From Macrococcoides equi (GTDB lineage Bacteria > Bacillota > Bacilli > Staphylococcales > Staphylococcaceae), in the NCBI RefSeq assembly GCF_047425865.1, contig NZ_CP179735.1: a stretch of 64,000 bases of DNA. The stretch is one strand, 5' to 3'. The notes beneath the pieces were generated by a model, which had not been told where the DNA came from, did not search any database, and was given only the letters and a program-made list of their open reading frames with translations. Each line of letters starts with the position of its first letter. Within the stretch, counting starts at the first letter, position 1. Shown piece by piece: positions 1-9,189 of this stretch. A program made the translations under genes and the position numbers.

Positions 1-1149
1 ATACAATGGCTAATTGAAAAAGACTTTGACGTTATTGCTTGTTGTCTGGACGTCGGTGAAGGCAAAGATTTGCAAACTGTAAAAGAAAAAGCATTAAAAG
101 TTGGTGCAGTGGAATCAATTATGCTGGATAAGGTTGAAACATATGCTAAGGAATATTTATCCTACGCTATTAAAGGAAATACTTTATACGAAAATACTTA
201 TCCATTAATTTCTGCATTAAGTCGTCCGCTTATCGCTAAAGAACTGGTAGAGATTGCACATCAATATGAAGCAAAATATATTGCACATGGTTGTACCGGA
301 AAAGGAAATGATCAAGTGAGATTTGAAGTTGCGATTCATAGTTTAGATCCATCAATCCAAACATTAGCACCAGTGCGCGACTGGGGATTTAGTCGAGAAG
401 AAGAAATAGAATATGCTAAACAGCATAATATTCCGATTCCAATCATTCTTGATTCACCCTACTCAATTGATCAGAATTTATGGGGCAGAAGTAATGAATG
501 TGGTATTTTAGAGAATCCGTATATTGAACCGCCAAAAGATGCGTATGAATTAACGAAGTCTCCAGAAGAAGCGGCAGATACGCCACTCTATTTAGAGATC
601 ACGTTTAAGGAAGGACTACCGGTTGCGATAGATGGTCAACCATTACCGCTTCATAAATTGATTCAACAATTAAATCAATTAGGTGGACAACACGGTGTTG
701 GGCGTATTGATCACGTAGAGAATAGACTCGTCGGTATTAAGTCACGTGAAGTATACGAAGCACCAGGTGCGATGACTATACTAACAGCACACCAAGCATT
801 AGAAACAATCACGTTAACAAAAGATGTACAACACTTTAAACCCTACGTTGAACAACAATTTGCGAATCTAATTTATAATGGACTATACTTCTCTCCATTG
901 TCTGATCATATTAAAAATATGTTGAACGATATGCAACAATATGTGAACGGAAAAGTAAAAGTGAAGTTATACAAAGGGAGTATCACGGTTGTTGGACGTA
1001 CAAGTGATAATTCTTTATATAATGAAAAACTTGCAACATATACGAAAGAAGATGCATTTAATCAACAAGCGAGTGTTGGATTTATCGAGATTTATGAATT
1101 ACCGACGAAACTTGCCACTGAAGTGTATAGAGGTGATTTCAATGAGTGA
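1..1149 (+). CDS. argG: argininosuccinate synthase (5' end cut by window edge)
   Basis: Joins citrulline and aspartate with ATP to give argininosuccinate, the penultimate step of arginine synthesis in the cytoplasm. The reading frame is open from base 1 (IQWLIEKDFDVIACC..., the segment just after the family's N-terminal ATP-binding SGGLDTS loop), so the true start lies to the left of the window and about 15-20 residues are missing. Later family motifs are visible: HGCTGKGNDQVRFE, then RDWGFSREEEIEYA and DNLWGRS-like QNLWGRSNECG. The stop overlaps the argH start by 8 bases, so the two genes are translationally coupled in one argGH operon. A TTG codon at 70 is in frame but is internal. Confidence 0.95.
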   Translation: MQWLIEKDFDVIACCLDVGEGKDLQTVKEKALKVGAVESIMLDKVETYAKEYLSYAIKGNTLYENTYPLISALSRPLIAKELVEIAHQYEAKYIAHGCTGKGNDQVRFEVAIHSLDPSIQTLAPVRDWGFSREEEIEYAKQHNIPIPIILDSPYSIDQNLWGRSNECGILENPYIEPPKDAYELTKSPEEAADTPLYLEITFKEGLPVAIDGQPLPLHKLIQQLNQLGGQHGVGRIDHVENRLVGIKSREVYEAPGAMTILTAHQALETITLTKDVQHFKPYVEQQFANLIYNGLYFSPLSDHIKNMLNDMQQYVNGKVKVKLYKGSITVVGRTSDNSLYNEKLATYTKEDAFNQQASVGFIEIYELPTKLATEVYRGDFNE

Positions 1150-2518
1150 TGCATTATGGGGCGGTCGATTTGAAGCATCGATGGATAAACTTGTAGAAAA
1201 GTTTAACCAATCGATTGATGTTGATCAAGCGTTATTTTTTGAAGATATTGAAGGCAGCCTGGCACATGTGACGATGTTAGGCGACTGCAATATTATTTCA
1301 CAAGAAGAAGCACAGCAAATTAAAGATGGATTAAATGAATTAGTTAACGATTATGAAAACAAAGCATTTACATTTTCATCTCAATATGAAGATATTCATT
1401 TAAATATTGAACACTTACTTACTGAACGAATAGGCTCCGTTGCTGGAAAGCTGCATACAGGACGATCGCGAAATGATCAAGTCGCAGCAGATATGCATTT
1501 ATATACTAATAAAAAAGTAAAGTTGATTATAGAAGGCATCAAAAAATTACAGCGAAGTATTATACAATGCGCAGAGCAACATATCGATGTCATTATTCCT
1601 GGATATACACATTTACAAAGGGCTCAACCGATACTGTTTGCGCATCATATGATGGCGTATTTCTGGATGCTTGAGCGTGATAAAGAAAGGCTGACTGAAA
1701 GTTTATCACGTATTAATGTATCACCACTCGGGTCTGGTGCACTAGCAGGTACTACATATCCAATTAATCAACAACAAACCAAAGATTTACTCCATTTCGA
1801 TTCTGTCTATCCAAACAGTATTGATGCTGTGAGTGACAGAGATTATATCCTTGAAACGATGAATAATATAAATCTCGTGATGATGCATCTATCAAGATTT
1901 TCAGAAGAAATCATCTTGTGGTGTTCGCATGAATTCAACTATATTACATTGAGTGATGCGTTTTCAACAGGATCATCGATTATGCCACAAAAGAAAAATC
2001 CAGATATGGCGGAGCTCGTGCGTGGTAAATCAGGTACTGTAGCAGGTAACTATATCGGCATGTTAATGACGCTTAAAGCATTGCCGTTAGCTTATAACAA
2101 AGATTTACAAGAAGATAAACAAGCATTCTTTCATTCGATTGAGACGTGTATCGACAGTTTGACGATATTTAGCGGTATGATAAACACAATGACAATTAAT
2201 AAAGAACATATTGTGCAAACGCTTGAAGAAGATTTCTCAAATGCAACAGAACTTGCAGATTATTTCGTTCATTTTGGCATACCATTTAGAGAGGCACATG
2301 CAATTACAGGTAAACTTGTTTCAGAGTGTATCAAAAAGAATATCTTTTTAAAAGATGTACCACTAGCGCACTATCAAACAATCCATCCAGAAATTGATGA
2401 GGCGATTTATTCAATACTGCAACCAAAATCAGCTGTTGAAAGAAGAACAAATGAAAATGGTACAAGTACGCAATCCGTATTAGCACAAATAAAATCAGGC
2501 AAGTCTAAATTAAATTAG
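1142..2518 (+). CDS. argH: argininosuccinate lyase
   Basis: Splits argininosuccinate into arginine and fumarate, the last step of arginine synthesis. The 458-residue protein begins SDALWGGRFE and carries the fumarase/lyase superfamily signature with the catalytic serine loop at GSSIMPQKKNPD (about residues 278-289); HTGRSRNDQVA is also typical. I chose the ATG at 1142 because AGAGGTG lies 6 bases upstream and because the family starts at this point; an in-frame extension back to 989 is only argG sequence read in another frame. The gene ends inside a terminator hairpin. Confidence 0.97.
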   Translation: MSDALWGGRFEASMDKLVEKFNQSIDVDQALFFEDIEGSLAHVTMLGDCNIISQEEAQQIKDGLNELVNDYENKAFTFSSQYEDIHLNIEHLLTERIGSVAGKLHTGRSRNDQVAADMHLYTNKKVKLIIEGIKKLQRSIIQCAEQHIDVIIPGYTHLQRAQPILFAHHMMAYFWMLERDKERLTESLSRINVSPLGSGALAGTTYPINQQQTKDLLHFDSVYPNSIDAVSDRDYILETMNNINLVMMHLSRFSEEIILWCSHEFNYITLSDAFSTGSSIMPQKKNPDMAELVRGKSGTVAGNYIGMLMTLKALPLAYNKDLQEDKQAFFHSIETCIDSLTIFSGMINTMTINKEHIVQTLEEDFSNATELADYFVHFGIPFREAHAITGKLVSECIKKNIFLKDVPLAHYQTIHPEIDEAIYSILQPKSAVERRTNENGTSTQSVLAQIKSGKSKLN

Positions 2519-2537
2519 ACTTGCCTCATTTTTATTT
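2497..2537. terminator. bidirectional terminator between argH and glpQ
   Basis: A perfect 11-bp stem (aggcaagtcta / tagacttgcct, 2497-2507 and 2516-2526) with an 8-base loop is followed by a T-rich tract on the plus strand. On the minus strand it is followed by gattttattt. It overlaps the argH stop codon and lies just beyond the glpQ stop, so it can serve both convergent genes. Confidence 0.85.
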
Positions 2538-3404
2538 TTCATTTGTAATACGTTCATATACGTCAGGATAGTTCGTAAACACACCGTCTACACCATAGTC
2601 ATTTAGACGTCTCATATCTTCTTCTTTATTCACAGTATATGGATGAATTTCAAAACCAATAGATTTTAATAATGATGTGTTTTCTTTCGTTAAATCCTGA
2701 AAACTTGGACCGAATCCATCAGCATATGTTTTAATTTGGCGTAATGTTGCTTCTGTCGCTGTAGCCATAAATCCTTTACTCGTTAATTGCACTAAAGGAA
2801 CGTCAACATTTAATTGATGCATCTTTAATAAACTTTCCCCTGAGAATGATTGTACTAATACATGTCCTTGTTTCAAACGACCTTTCTTAAGTAATCCATG
2901 TTTATCTAACACTTTTAATAATGCTTCTTCCATACCTGGGTAAACGTCTGGAGATTTTGTTTCAATATAGTAATTTGCATTTTTCCCGTATCTGCTAATC
3001 ACTTCATCTAAAGTAGGTACTTGTGCACCTACATATGCTTCATTGGCATATTCAGGATACTTTTCATTGAACCATGAACCTGCATCAAGTTGCTTAATCT
3101 CTGCTAAAGTGTGGTCCTTTACTAAACCAGTACCGTTTGTTGTACGATCTAACTTTTCATCATGTAAAGCAATTAAATGGCCATCTTTCGTCATTTGTAA
3201 ATCTACTTCTATATAATCCGCACCAATCTCATAATGTCCTTTGTCATATGCAAAGAAAGTGTGTTCAGGTGCATAACCACTTGCACCACGATGTGCGACA
3301 TTAATCAACTCTTCATGCTTTAATGTTTTAGCATCGACTGAAAGTGGTGTTGATAAAGTAATACCTAATAAAGTAGCAAGGATAACGCGATTTGTTTTTC
3401 TCAT
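2532..3404 (-). CDS. glpQ: secreted glycerophosphodiester phosphodiesterase
   Basis: Hydrolyses glycerophosphodiesters to sn-glycerol 3-phosphate and an alcohol. The 290-residue protein has an N-terminal signal peptide (MRKTNRVILATLLGITLSTP, likely cleaved after VDA) and no lipobox, so it is probably exported. The GDPD TIM-barrel signature is clear: NVAHRGASGYAPEHT with the catalytic His, then the metal-binding IEVDLQMTKDG and the second catalytic His in LIALHDEKLDRTTNGTG. GGAGG lies 7 bases before the ATG. It stands alone, convergent with argH, in the same place as glpQ in S. aureus. Confidence 0.93.
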   Translation of the reverse strand: MRKTNRVILATLLGITLSTPLSVDAKTLKHEELINVAHRGASGYAPEHTFFAYDKGHYEIGADYIEVDLQMTKDGHLIALHDEKLDRTTNGTGLVKDHTLAEIKQLDAGSWFNEKYPEYANEAYVGAQVPTLDEVISRYGKNANYYIETKSPDVYPGMEEALLKVLDKHGLLKKGRLKQGHVLVQSFSGESLLKMHQLNVDVPLVQLTSKGFMATATEATLRQIKTYADGFGPSFQDLTKENTSLLKSIGFEIHPYTVNKEEDMRRLNDYGVDGVFTNYPDVYERITNEK

Positions 3405-3548
3405 GGTATAGCCTCCACAAATTTATTTAGTGTTACAAATAAATTTTAATAAAAGTTAATGCATAAATGTGAATTAAGAAATAAACTTTAGAATATTTAC
3501 AACGACATTACAATTGTAATCTTTAAATATTTGTTTAAAATAATTTTT

Positions 3549-3582
3549 TAAAAAAAGAAAGCCTATTAAAATAGACTTTCTT
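3549..3582 (-). terminator. terminator of the iron alcohol dehydrogenase gene
   Basis: An imperfect inverted repeat (agaaagcctatt / aatagactttct, 3556-3567 and 3570-3581, one mismatch) lies just past the stop codon. It is followed on the minus strand by a run of seven T (plus-strand A-run at about 3550-3556). Confidence 0.7.
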
Positions 3583-3587
3583 AAAAA

Positions 3588-4748
3588 TTATAATGCTGCT
3601 TTATAAATTGCCATGATATCATCTTTTTCTAACTTGTAGAAGTTACCAAATGGTCCGTAAATAAGCGTCTTATCCGCAAATACTTCTAAATCTTCTTCTT
3701 TTCCCCCAACTTGAGATAATTTTGTAGGAGCACCAAGTGATGACCAGAAATCTGAAATTGCATCTATCGCATCGTTAATTTTATCTTCATCTGAAGTGTC
3801 ATCATCAATTCCAAAAACATCTTCAGCAAATTTAACAAATCTTTCCGGCTTTTTCTTACTTACATAACGCATCCACTCTGGGAATATAATCGCAAGACCT
3901 ACGCCGTGCGGAATATCATAAACTGCACTTACTGCATGTTCTAAGTTATGTGTTGCCCAGTCTCCAACATACCCTAAGCGTAAGTAACCATTTAAGGCTA
4001 CTGTAGCACCGAGCATTGTTGTCTCACGAGCTTCATAATTTTCAGGCTGCTCCATAGCTATTGGACCTGCTTTCATTATCGCCTTCATAACACCACTAAT
4101 CATGGCATCACCAATTTCAGTGTTAGTCGCTTCATTAAAATATTGTTCTAATAAGTGACTCATGCTATCAATAATGCCATTAGCAGTTTGGTTTTGCGGT
4201 AATGTAAACAGTAATTCCGGATTTAATAAACTAAACTTAGGATAAACATGTGGTGATCCCCAACCTAACTTTTCATTTGTCTCCCAGTTTGTTATTACAC
4301 TACCTGAGTTCATTTCAGAACCAGTCGCTGATATCGTTAATATCGTACCAAACGGAATAGCACGTTCAACTGATGCCTTACGTGTCACAATATCCCATGG
4401 ATCAACATCAGTTGTAGAAGCGGCAGCAATTAATTTTGTACCATCAATAACAGATCCTCCGCCAACAGCTAGTATGAAATCAATTTTATTTTCTTTGACA
4501 ATTTGTACGCCTTTTTTTACTGTTGATAAACGTGGATTGGGTTCAATACCTGCAAGTTCGTAAATATTGTAGCCATCTAATAATTTTATTACTCGGTCAT
4601 ATAAATCTGATTTCTTAATACTACCTCCGCCATATGTTAAAAGGATATTTTTACCTTCAGTAAACTTTTCAATCATTTGTGGTAATTGATCAGTACTAGT
4701 CTTACCAAAGACTAAAGTCGTTGGATTTTGAAATGTAAAATCATTCAT
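3588..4748 (-). CDS. iron-containing alcohol dehydrogenase (YugJ/YugK, butanol dehydrogenase type)
   Basis: An NAD(P)H-dependent reductase of aldehydes of the group III (Fe/Zn) alcohol dehydrogenase family. The 386-residue length is typical. Visible are the nucleotide-binding segment LLTYGGGSIKKSDLYDRV, the GGGSVIDGTKLIAAA motif, and the metal ligands in NGIIDSMSHLLEQYF and AVYDIPHGVGLAIIFPEW. It matches the B. subtilis YugK/BdhA type best; the physiological substrate cannot be told from sequence. It has its own terminator and its own upstream region (minus-strand TACAAT-like -10 near 4767), so it is probably monocistronic. Confidence 0.88.
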   Translation of the reverse strand: MNDFTFQNPTTLVFGKTSTDQLPQMIEKFTEGKNILLTYGGGSIKKSDLYDRVIKLLDGYNIYELAGIEPNPRLSTVKKGVQIVKENKIDFILAVGGGSVIDGTKLIAAASTTDVDPWDIVTRKASVERAIPFGTILTISATGSEMNSGSVITNWETNEKLGWGSPHVYPKFSLLNPELLFTLPQNQTANGIIDSMSHLLEQYFNEATNTEIGDAMISGVMKAIMKAGPIAMEQPENYEARETTMLGATVALNGYLRLGYVGDWATHNLEHAVSAVYDIPHGVGLAIIFPEWMRYVSKKKPERFVKFAEDVFGIDDDTSDEDKINDAIDAISDFWSSLGAPTKLSQVGGKEEDLEVFADKTLIYGPFGNFYKLEKDDIMAIYKAAL

Positions 4749-4845
4749 TATTTTATGCTCCTCTCTGTTTGGTTACATTGTATATAACTTTTATATTTTT
4801 GGGTATTATTATGACTTATGAAATTGGGAGTCTACCAATTTCAGC

Positions 4846-4880
4846 AACAAAAAAAGACACACTCCATTAAAGAGTGTGTC
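4846..4880 (-). terminator. terminator of gluD
   Basis: A perfect 9-bp stem (gacacactc / gagtgtgtc, 4856-4864 and 4872-4880) with a 7-base loop is followed on the minus strand by seven T (4849-4855). It lies 10 bases past the gluD stop. Confidence 0.88.
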
Positions 4881-4889
4881 TAGTTTGCT

Positions 4890-6137
4890 TTACGCCCATC
4901 CACGGTAACGTGCTGCTTCAGCTGTACGTTTAATACCTACAATGTAGGCTGCTAAACGCATATCAACTTTTCTAGCTTCAGCAATTGAATAAACATTATC
5001 AAATGCTTTAACTAATTTTTCACGTAATTTTTCATTTACTTCTTCTTCTGTCCAGTAATAACCTTGGTTATTTTGTACCCATTCGAAGTATGAAACTGTA
5101 ACCCCACCTGCACTTGCTAATACGTCAGGAACAAGTAAGATTCCGCGATCTGTTAAAATTTTAGTTGCTTCAGGTGTTGTTGGACCATTTGCTGCTTCAA
5201 CAACGATTTCAGCTTTAATATCATGTGCATTATCTTTAGTAATCTGATTAGAGATTGCTGCTGGTACTAAAATATCGCAATCTAACTCAAATAATTCTTT
5301 ATTTGTAATTGTATCTTCAAATAAATTCGTAACTGTTCCGAAGCTATCACGACGGTCTAATAAGTAATCAATATCTAATCCATTTGGATCATGCAATGCA
5401 CCATGCGCATCAGAGATACCAACTACTTTAGCACCCATGTCATATAAGAACTTAGCTAAGAAGCTTCCCGCATTACCAAAACCTTGGATAACAACACGTG
5501 AGCCTTCAATTTTCTTACCGCGACGCTTAGCTGCTTCTTCAATTGCAATTACAACACCTAATGCAGTTGAACGGTCACGTCCTTGTGAACCACCTAATAC
5601 AATAGGTTTTCCTGTGATGAAACCTGGTGAGTTAAATGCATCCATCATGCTATACTCATCCATCATCCAAGCCATAATTTGTGAGTTTGTAAATACGTCT
5701 GGTGCCGGGATATCTTTAGTTGGTCCTACAATTTGAGAAATTGCACGAACATATCCACGTGATAAACGTTCTACTTCATGTATACTCATTTGACGTGGAT
5801 CACAGACGATACCACCTTTACCTCCACCATAAGGTAAGTCAACGATACCGCATTTTAAAGTCATCCACATAGATAATGCTTTAACTTCATCTTCATCAAC
5901 ATCTGGATGGAAACGAACGCCACCTTTAGTTGGACCTACAGCATCATTGTGTTGTGCACGATAACCAGTAAATACTTTTACAGATCCATCATCCATCTTA
6001 ACAGGAATACGCACTGTTAATAAGCGTAATGGTTCTTTTACTAAGTCGTACATTCCTTCATCGAATCCAAGTTTATCTAACGCTTCATGAATAATATTTT
6101 GTGTAGATGATACTAAACTTGTAGTGTTTTCTGACAT
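4890..6137 (-). CDS. gluD: catabolic NAD-dependent glutamate dehydrogenase
   Basis: Oxidatively deaminates glutamate to 2-oxoglutarate and ammonium, feeding amino-acid carbon into the TCA cycle. At 415 residues it belongs to the small hexameric Glu/Leu dehydrogenase group. The glutamate-binding segment GYRAQHNDAVGPTKGGVRFHP and the catalytic-lysine loop LPYGGGKGGIVCDP are present, as is the Rossmann motif VIQGFGNAGSFLA. The start is supported by AGAGGG 9 bases upstream. It follows rocA and rocD on the same strand, so the three genes form the route from proline/ornithine to 2-oxoglutarate. A cre-like site and a small palindrome lie directly upstream, consistent with the CcpA control known for this gene in staphylococci. 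Confidence 0.95.
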   Translation of the reverse strand: MSENTTSLVSSTQNIIHEALDKLGFDEGMYDLVKEPLRLLTVRIPVKMDDGSVKVFTGYRAQHNDAVGPTKGGVRFHPDVDEDEVKALSMWMTLKCGIVDLPYGGGKGGIVCDPRQMSIHEVERLSRGYVRAISQIVGPTKDIPAPDVFTNSQIMAWMMDEYSMMDAFNSPGFITGKPIVLGGSQGRDRSTALGVVIAIEEAAKRRGKKIEGSRVVIQGFGNAGSFLAKFLYDMGAKVVGISDAHGALHDPNGLDIDYLLDRRDSFGTVTNLFEDTITNKELFELDCDILVPAAISNQITKDNAHDIKAEIVVEAANGPTTPEATKILTDRGILLVPDVLASAGGVTVSYFEWVQNNQGYYWTEEEVNEKLREKLVKAFDNVYSIAEARKVDMRLAAYIVGIKRTAEAARYRGWA

Positions 6138-6196
6138 GTTATTCGCCCTCTTTTTTCATTCTTAAATACTTCTTTTGTTATTGTAACATATTTAAA

Positions 6197-6210
6197 TGCT
6201 TTTAAAAGCA
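6197..6210. repeat. 14-bp perfect palindrome upstream of gluD
   Basis: TGCTTTTAAAAGCA is a perfect dyad just downstream (in the gluD direction) of the cre-like site and at the -35 distance from the putative TACAAT box. It has no T-tract, so it does not look like a rocD terminator. An operator role is possible but unproven. Confidence 0.4.
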
Positions 6211-6214
6211 CTTT

Positions 6215-6229
6215 TTGAAAACGCTATCA
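6215..6229. promoter_or_regulatory. candidate cre (CcpA) site upstream of gluD
   Basis: TTGAAAACGCTATCA fits every fixed position of the catabolite-response-element consensus WTGNAANCGNWNNCW. It lies in the rocD-gluD gap, about 80 bases before the gluD start, and upstream of a possible minus-strand -10 (TACAAT, 6180-6185). Carbon catabolite repression of glutamate dehydrogenase by CcpA is established in related bacteria; the site itself is an inference from the match. Confidence 0.6.
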
Positions 6230-6230
6230 A

Positions 6231-7424
6231 TTATTTTGAAAATACTTGTTTAACTTTTTCAATCGCCCAATCTAAATCTTCTTTAGAGATAATTAATGGT
6301 GGTGCAAAACGAATAACTGTATCGTGTGTTTCTTTACATAATAAACCTAATTCTTTTAATTGCTCACAGTAAGGACGAGCTGCTTCATTTAATTCAACAC
6401 CAATGAATAATCCTTTTCCGCGTACTTCTTTTATCACTGGATTATCAATTTTCTTAAGTTCAGCCTGGAAGTATTCACCTAACTCTAATGAACGATCTGC
6501 TAACTTTTCATCAACTAATACATCTAACGCAGCACTTGAAACCGCACATGCTAATGGGTTCCCACCGAATGTAGAGCCGTGACTTCCTGCATTAAATACT
6601 TCTAAGATTTCTTTATCAGCTAGTACACAAGAGATAGGGAACACACCGCCACCTAATGCTTTACCCAGGATATACATATCTGGTACAACGTTATCCCAGT
6701 CAGTAGCAAACATCTTACCTGAACGGCAAAGACCTGCTTGAATTTCATCAGCAATAAATAATACATTATTTTCAGTACATAAATCACGTACTTCTTTAAG
6801 GAAACCATCACGAGGAATATTAATACCCGCTTCACCTTGGATTGGCTCTAATAATACAGCTGCAGTATTTGGAGTAATAGCCGCTTTAATCTGTTCGATA
6901 TCACCAAAATCTACTAATTTAAATCCACCTAATAATGGACCATAACCACGTTGATATTCAGCTTCACTAGATAAAGAAACAGCAGCCATTGTACGACCAT
7001 GGAAGTTACCGTTCATTGCGATAATTTCTGCTTGATCTTTTGCTACACCTTTCACATCATATGCCCAGCGACGAGCTGCTTTAATAGCCGTTTCAACCGC
7101 TTCAGCACCTGTATTCATAGGTAAAACCATTTCTTTACCTGCAAGTTTACAAATCTTTTCATACCACGGACCAAGTTGATCACTATGGAAAGCACGTGAT
7201 GTTAAAGTTACGCGATCAGCTTGATCTTTTAAAGCTTGAATAATTTTTGGATGACGGTGACCTTGGTTTACTGCTGAGTATGCAGATAACATATCCATAT
7301 ATTTATTACCTTCTGGGTCGCGTACCCAAACACCTTCTGCTTCAGAAATTACGATTGGCAGTGGATGATAGTTTGGCGCACCGTAATGATTTGTAACTTC
7401 AATGATTTCTTGTGATTTAGTCAT
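6231..7424 (-). CDS. rocD: ornithine aminotransferase
   Basis: A PLP enzyme that moves the delta-amino group of ornithine to 2-oxoglutarate, giving glutamate semialdehyde (pyrroline-5-carboxylate). The 397-residue protein shows the class III aminotransferase signature FIADEIQAGLCRSGKMFATDWDNV..., with the Schiff-base lysine in LGKALGGGVFP, and PMNTGAEAVETAIKAAR. Only a hairpin-containing 86-base gap separates it from rocA upstream, and gluD follows 93 bases downstream. RocA and GluD then use its products, so this is an arginine/ornithine catabolic cluster. It could also run in the reverse, proline-forming direction. Confidence 0.94.
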   Translation of the reverse strand: MTKSQEIIEVTNHYGAPNYHPLPIVISEAEGVWVRDPEGNKYMDMLSAYSAVNQGHRHPKIIQALKDQADRVTLTSRAFHSDQLGPWYEKICKLAGKEMVLPMNTGAEAVETAIKAARRWAYDVKGVAKDQAEIIAMNGNFHGRTMAAVSLSSEAEYQRGYGPLLGGFKLVDFGDIEQIKAAITPNTAAVLLEPIQGEAGINIPRDGFLKEVRDLCTENNVLFIADEIQAGLCRSGKMFATDWDNVVPDMYILGKALGGGVFPISCVLADKEILEVFNAGSHGSTFGGNPLACAVSSAALDVLVDEKLADRSLELGEYFQAELKKIDNPVIKEVRGKGLFIGVELNEAARPYCEQLKELGLLCKETHDTVIRFAPPLIISKEDLDWAIEKVKQVFSK

Positions 7425-7444
7425 TATTATTCTCCTTTTTTAGA

Positions 7445-7472
7445 AAAGCAGTAGTGCCTGCACTACTGCTTT
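7445..7472. terminator. strong hairpin between rocA and rocD
   Basis: A perfect 12-bp stem (aaagcagtagtg / cactactgcttt) with a 4-base loop lies in the intergenic gap. On the minus strand, the direction of transcription, it is followed by only four T before the rocD ribosome-binding site. It may be a partial terminator, or an mRNA-stabilising or processing hairpin, rather than a full stop. The longer T-rich tract is on the plus strand. Confidence 0.6.
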
Positions 7473-7510
7473 ATTTTATTTGTTATTTATTTTTAACGAT
7501 TAAATTTGAA

Positions 7511-9055
7511 TTAAAGCATTTCAGAAGTTGTTTTACCTTGCATGTGTAATACTAAGTAATCCGGTCCACCCGCTTTAGAATCTGTACCAGACATTTTAAA
7601 TCCACCGAATGGTTGGTATCCAACAATGGCACCAGTACATCCACGATTGAAGTATAAGTTACCAACATGGAAGTCACGACGTGCTTCTTCTAAATGTTCA
7701 CGGTTGTTTGTAATTACAGCACCCGTTAAACCGTAATCAGTATCATTAGCAAACTTAATAGCTTCAGTAAAGTCTTTCGCTTTCGCAATACCTACAACAG
7801 GTCCAAAGATTTCTTCCTGCATGATACGATCATCATGTTTAACATCAACAAATACTGTTGGGTGAACGAAGTTTCCAACTTCTTCATCCGTTGTTCCACC
7901 AACTAATAATTTACCTTCTTGTTTACCGATTTCGATGTATTCTTTAATTTTATTTAATGATTTATCATCGATTACAGGGCCCATGAAATGTTCGTTAGTT
8001 TCTGGGTTACCTACAGTTAATTTTTCAGCTTTTTCTTTAACTTTTGCTACAACTTCATCGTACACGTCTTCTAAAACGATTGCACGAGAACATGCAGAAC
8101 ATTTTTGACCTGAGAAACCAAATGCAGATTTAACGATTGATTCTGCTGCTAATTCTAAATCAGCTTCGCTATCAACAACAATCGTATCTTTACCACCCAT
8201 TTCAGCGATAACACGTTTTAAGTTTAACTGACCTTCATGAACTTTTGCTGCACGCTCATAAATATGAACACCTACGTCACGAGAACCTGTGAATGAGATG
8301 AAACGTGTATCAACGTGATCAACGATGAAGTCACCGATATCACGGCTTGAACCAGGAATGTAGTTAACTACACCTTTAGGCATTCCTGCTTCTTCTAATA
8401 CTTCGATAAATTTATAAGCTACAACAGATGTGTTTGAAGACGGTTTTAATAATACTGTATTACCCGTTACTAATGGCGCTACAGTTGTTCCAGCCATAAT
8501 CGCTAATGGGAAGTTCCAAGGAGAAATTACTACTCCTACCCCTAAAGGAATATAGTCATAGCGGTTATATTCACCTGGACGTGATTCAACTTTAACACCA
8601 TCTTTTAGACGTAACATTTCACGTGCATAGAATTCAAGGAAGTCAATACATTCTGCAGTATCAGCATCAGCTTCATTCCAAGGTTTACCTGCTTCTTTTA
8701 CAAGTAAAGCTGAAAATTCAAATTTTCTGCGGCGGATAATTGCTGCAGCACGGAATAATATATCAGCACGCATTGCTGGGTTTGATTTTCTCCATGATTC
8801 GAACGTTTCTTTTGCGATAGCCATAGCTCGCTCAGCATGCTCCTGAGTTGCTTGAGAAACGTTACCAATAGTTTCTTCTCTATTTGATGGGTTGAATGAA
8901 CGTAATTTATTATCTGTTAAAATACGCTCTCCACCAATCACTAATGGATAATCCTGTCCTAAGTATGCGTTAACTGTTTCTAAACCTTTTAACATCGCTT
9001 GTTTATTTTCTTCGACACTAAAATCTGTAAATGGTTCATGTTTGTATGAAATCAT
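7511..9055 (-). CDS. rocA: 1-pyrroline-5-carboxylate dehydrogenase
   Basis: Oxidises pyrroline-5-carboxylate/glutamate semialdehyde to glutamate with NAD+, the final step of both proline and ornithine breakdown. The 514-residue length is that of the stand-alone P5C dehydrogenase (RocA/PruA). Aldehyde dehydrogenase motifs are intact: VISPWNFPLAI, the GSRDVGVHI cofactor loop, the catalytic Glu in AEMGGKDTIVV and the catalytic Cys in FSGQKCSACSRAIV. AGAGGAGG precedes the ATG at the right distance; the earlier ATG-TAA is out of frame. It is the first gene of rocA-rocD-gluD. A degenerate CodY-like box (9148-9162, three mismatches to AATTTTCWGAAAATT) lies upstream. Confidence 0.95.
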   Translation of the reverse strand: MISYKHEPFTDFSVEENKQAMLKGLETVNAYLGQDYPLVIGGERILTDNKLRSFNPSNREETIGNVSQATQEHAERAMAIAKETFESWRKSNPAMRADILFRAAAIIRRRKFEFSALLVKEAGKPWNEADADTAECIDFLEFYAREMLRLKDGVKVESRPGEYNRYDYIPLGVGVVISPWNFPLAIMAGTTVAPLVTGNTVLLKPSSNTSVVAYKFIEVLEEAGMPKGVVNYIPGSSRDIGDFIVDHVDTRFISFTGSRDVGVHIYERAAKVHEGQLNLKRVIAEMGGKDTIVVDSEADLELAAESIVKSAFGFSGQKCSACSRAIVLEDVYDEVVAKVKEKAEKLTVGNPETNEHFMGPVIDDKSLNKIKEYIEIGKQEGKLLVGGTTDEEVGNFVHPTVFVDVKHDDRIMQEEIFGPVVGIAKAKDFTEAIKFANDTDYGLTGAVITNNREHLEEARRDFHVGNLYFNRGCTGAIVGYQPFGGFKMSGTDSKAGGPDYLVLHMQGKTTSEML

Positions 9056-9189
9056 TACATTGCCTCCTCTTTGTTTGTGAAAAATAGAAAACCCTTACAT
9101 AATATATAATGACTAATTTTAAGAAATACTTCAACCCTTATTACTTAAATTTTCAAAATAATTTTTTATGCATAAACGTGTAACAAAAT

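Noticed and set aside
989..1141. N-terminal extension of argH by 51 codons
   Set aside because: It is argG coding sequence in another frame; the family start and ribosome-binding site are at 1142.
5437..5736. 99-codon plus-strand ORF inside gluD
   Set aside because: Antisense shadow of a strongly conserved gene, no ribosome-binding site and no family pattern.
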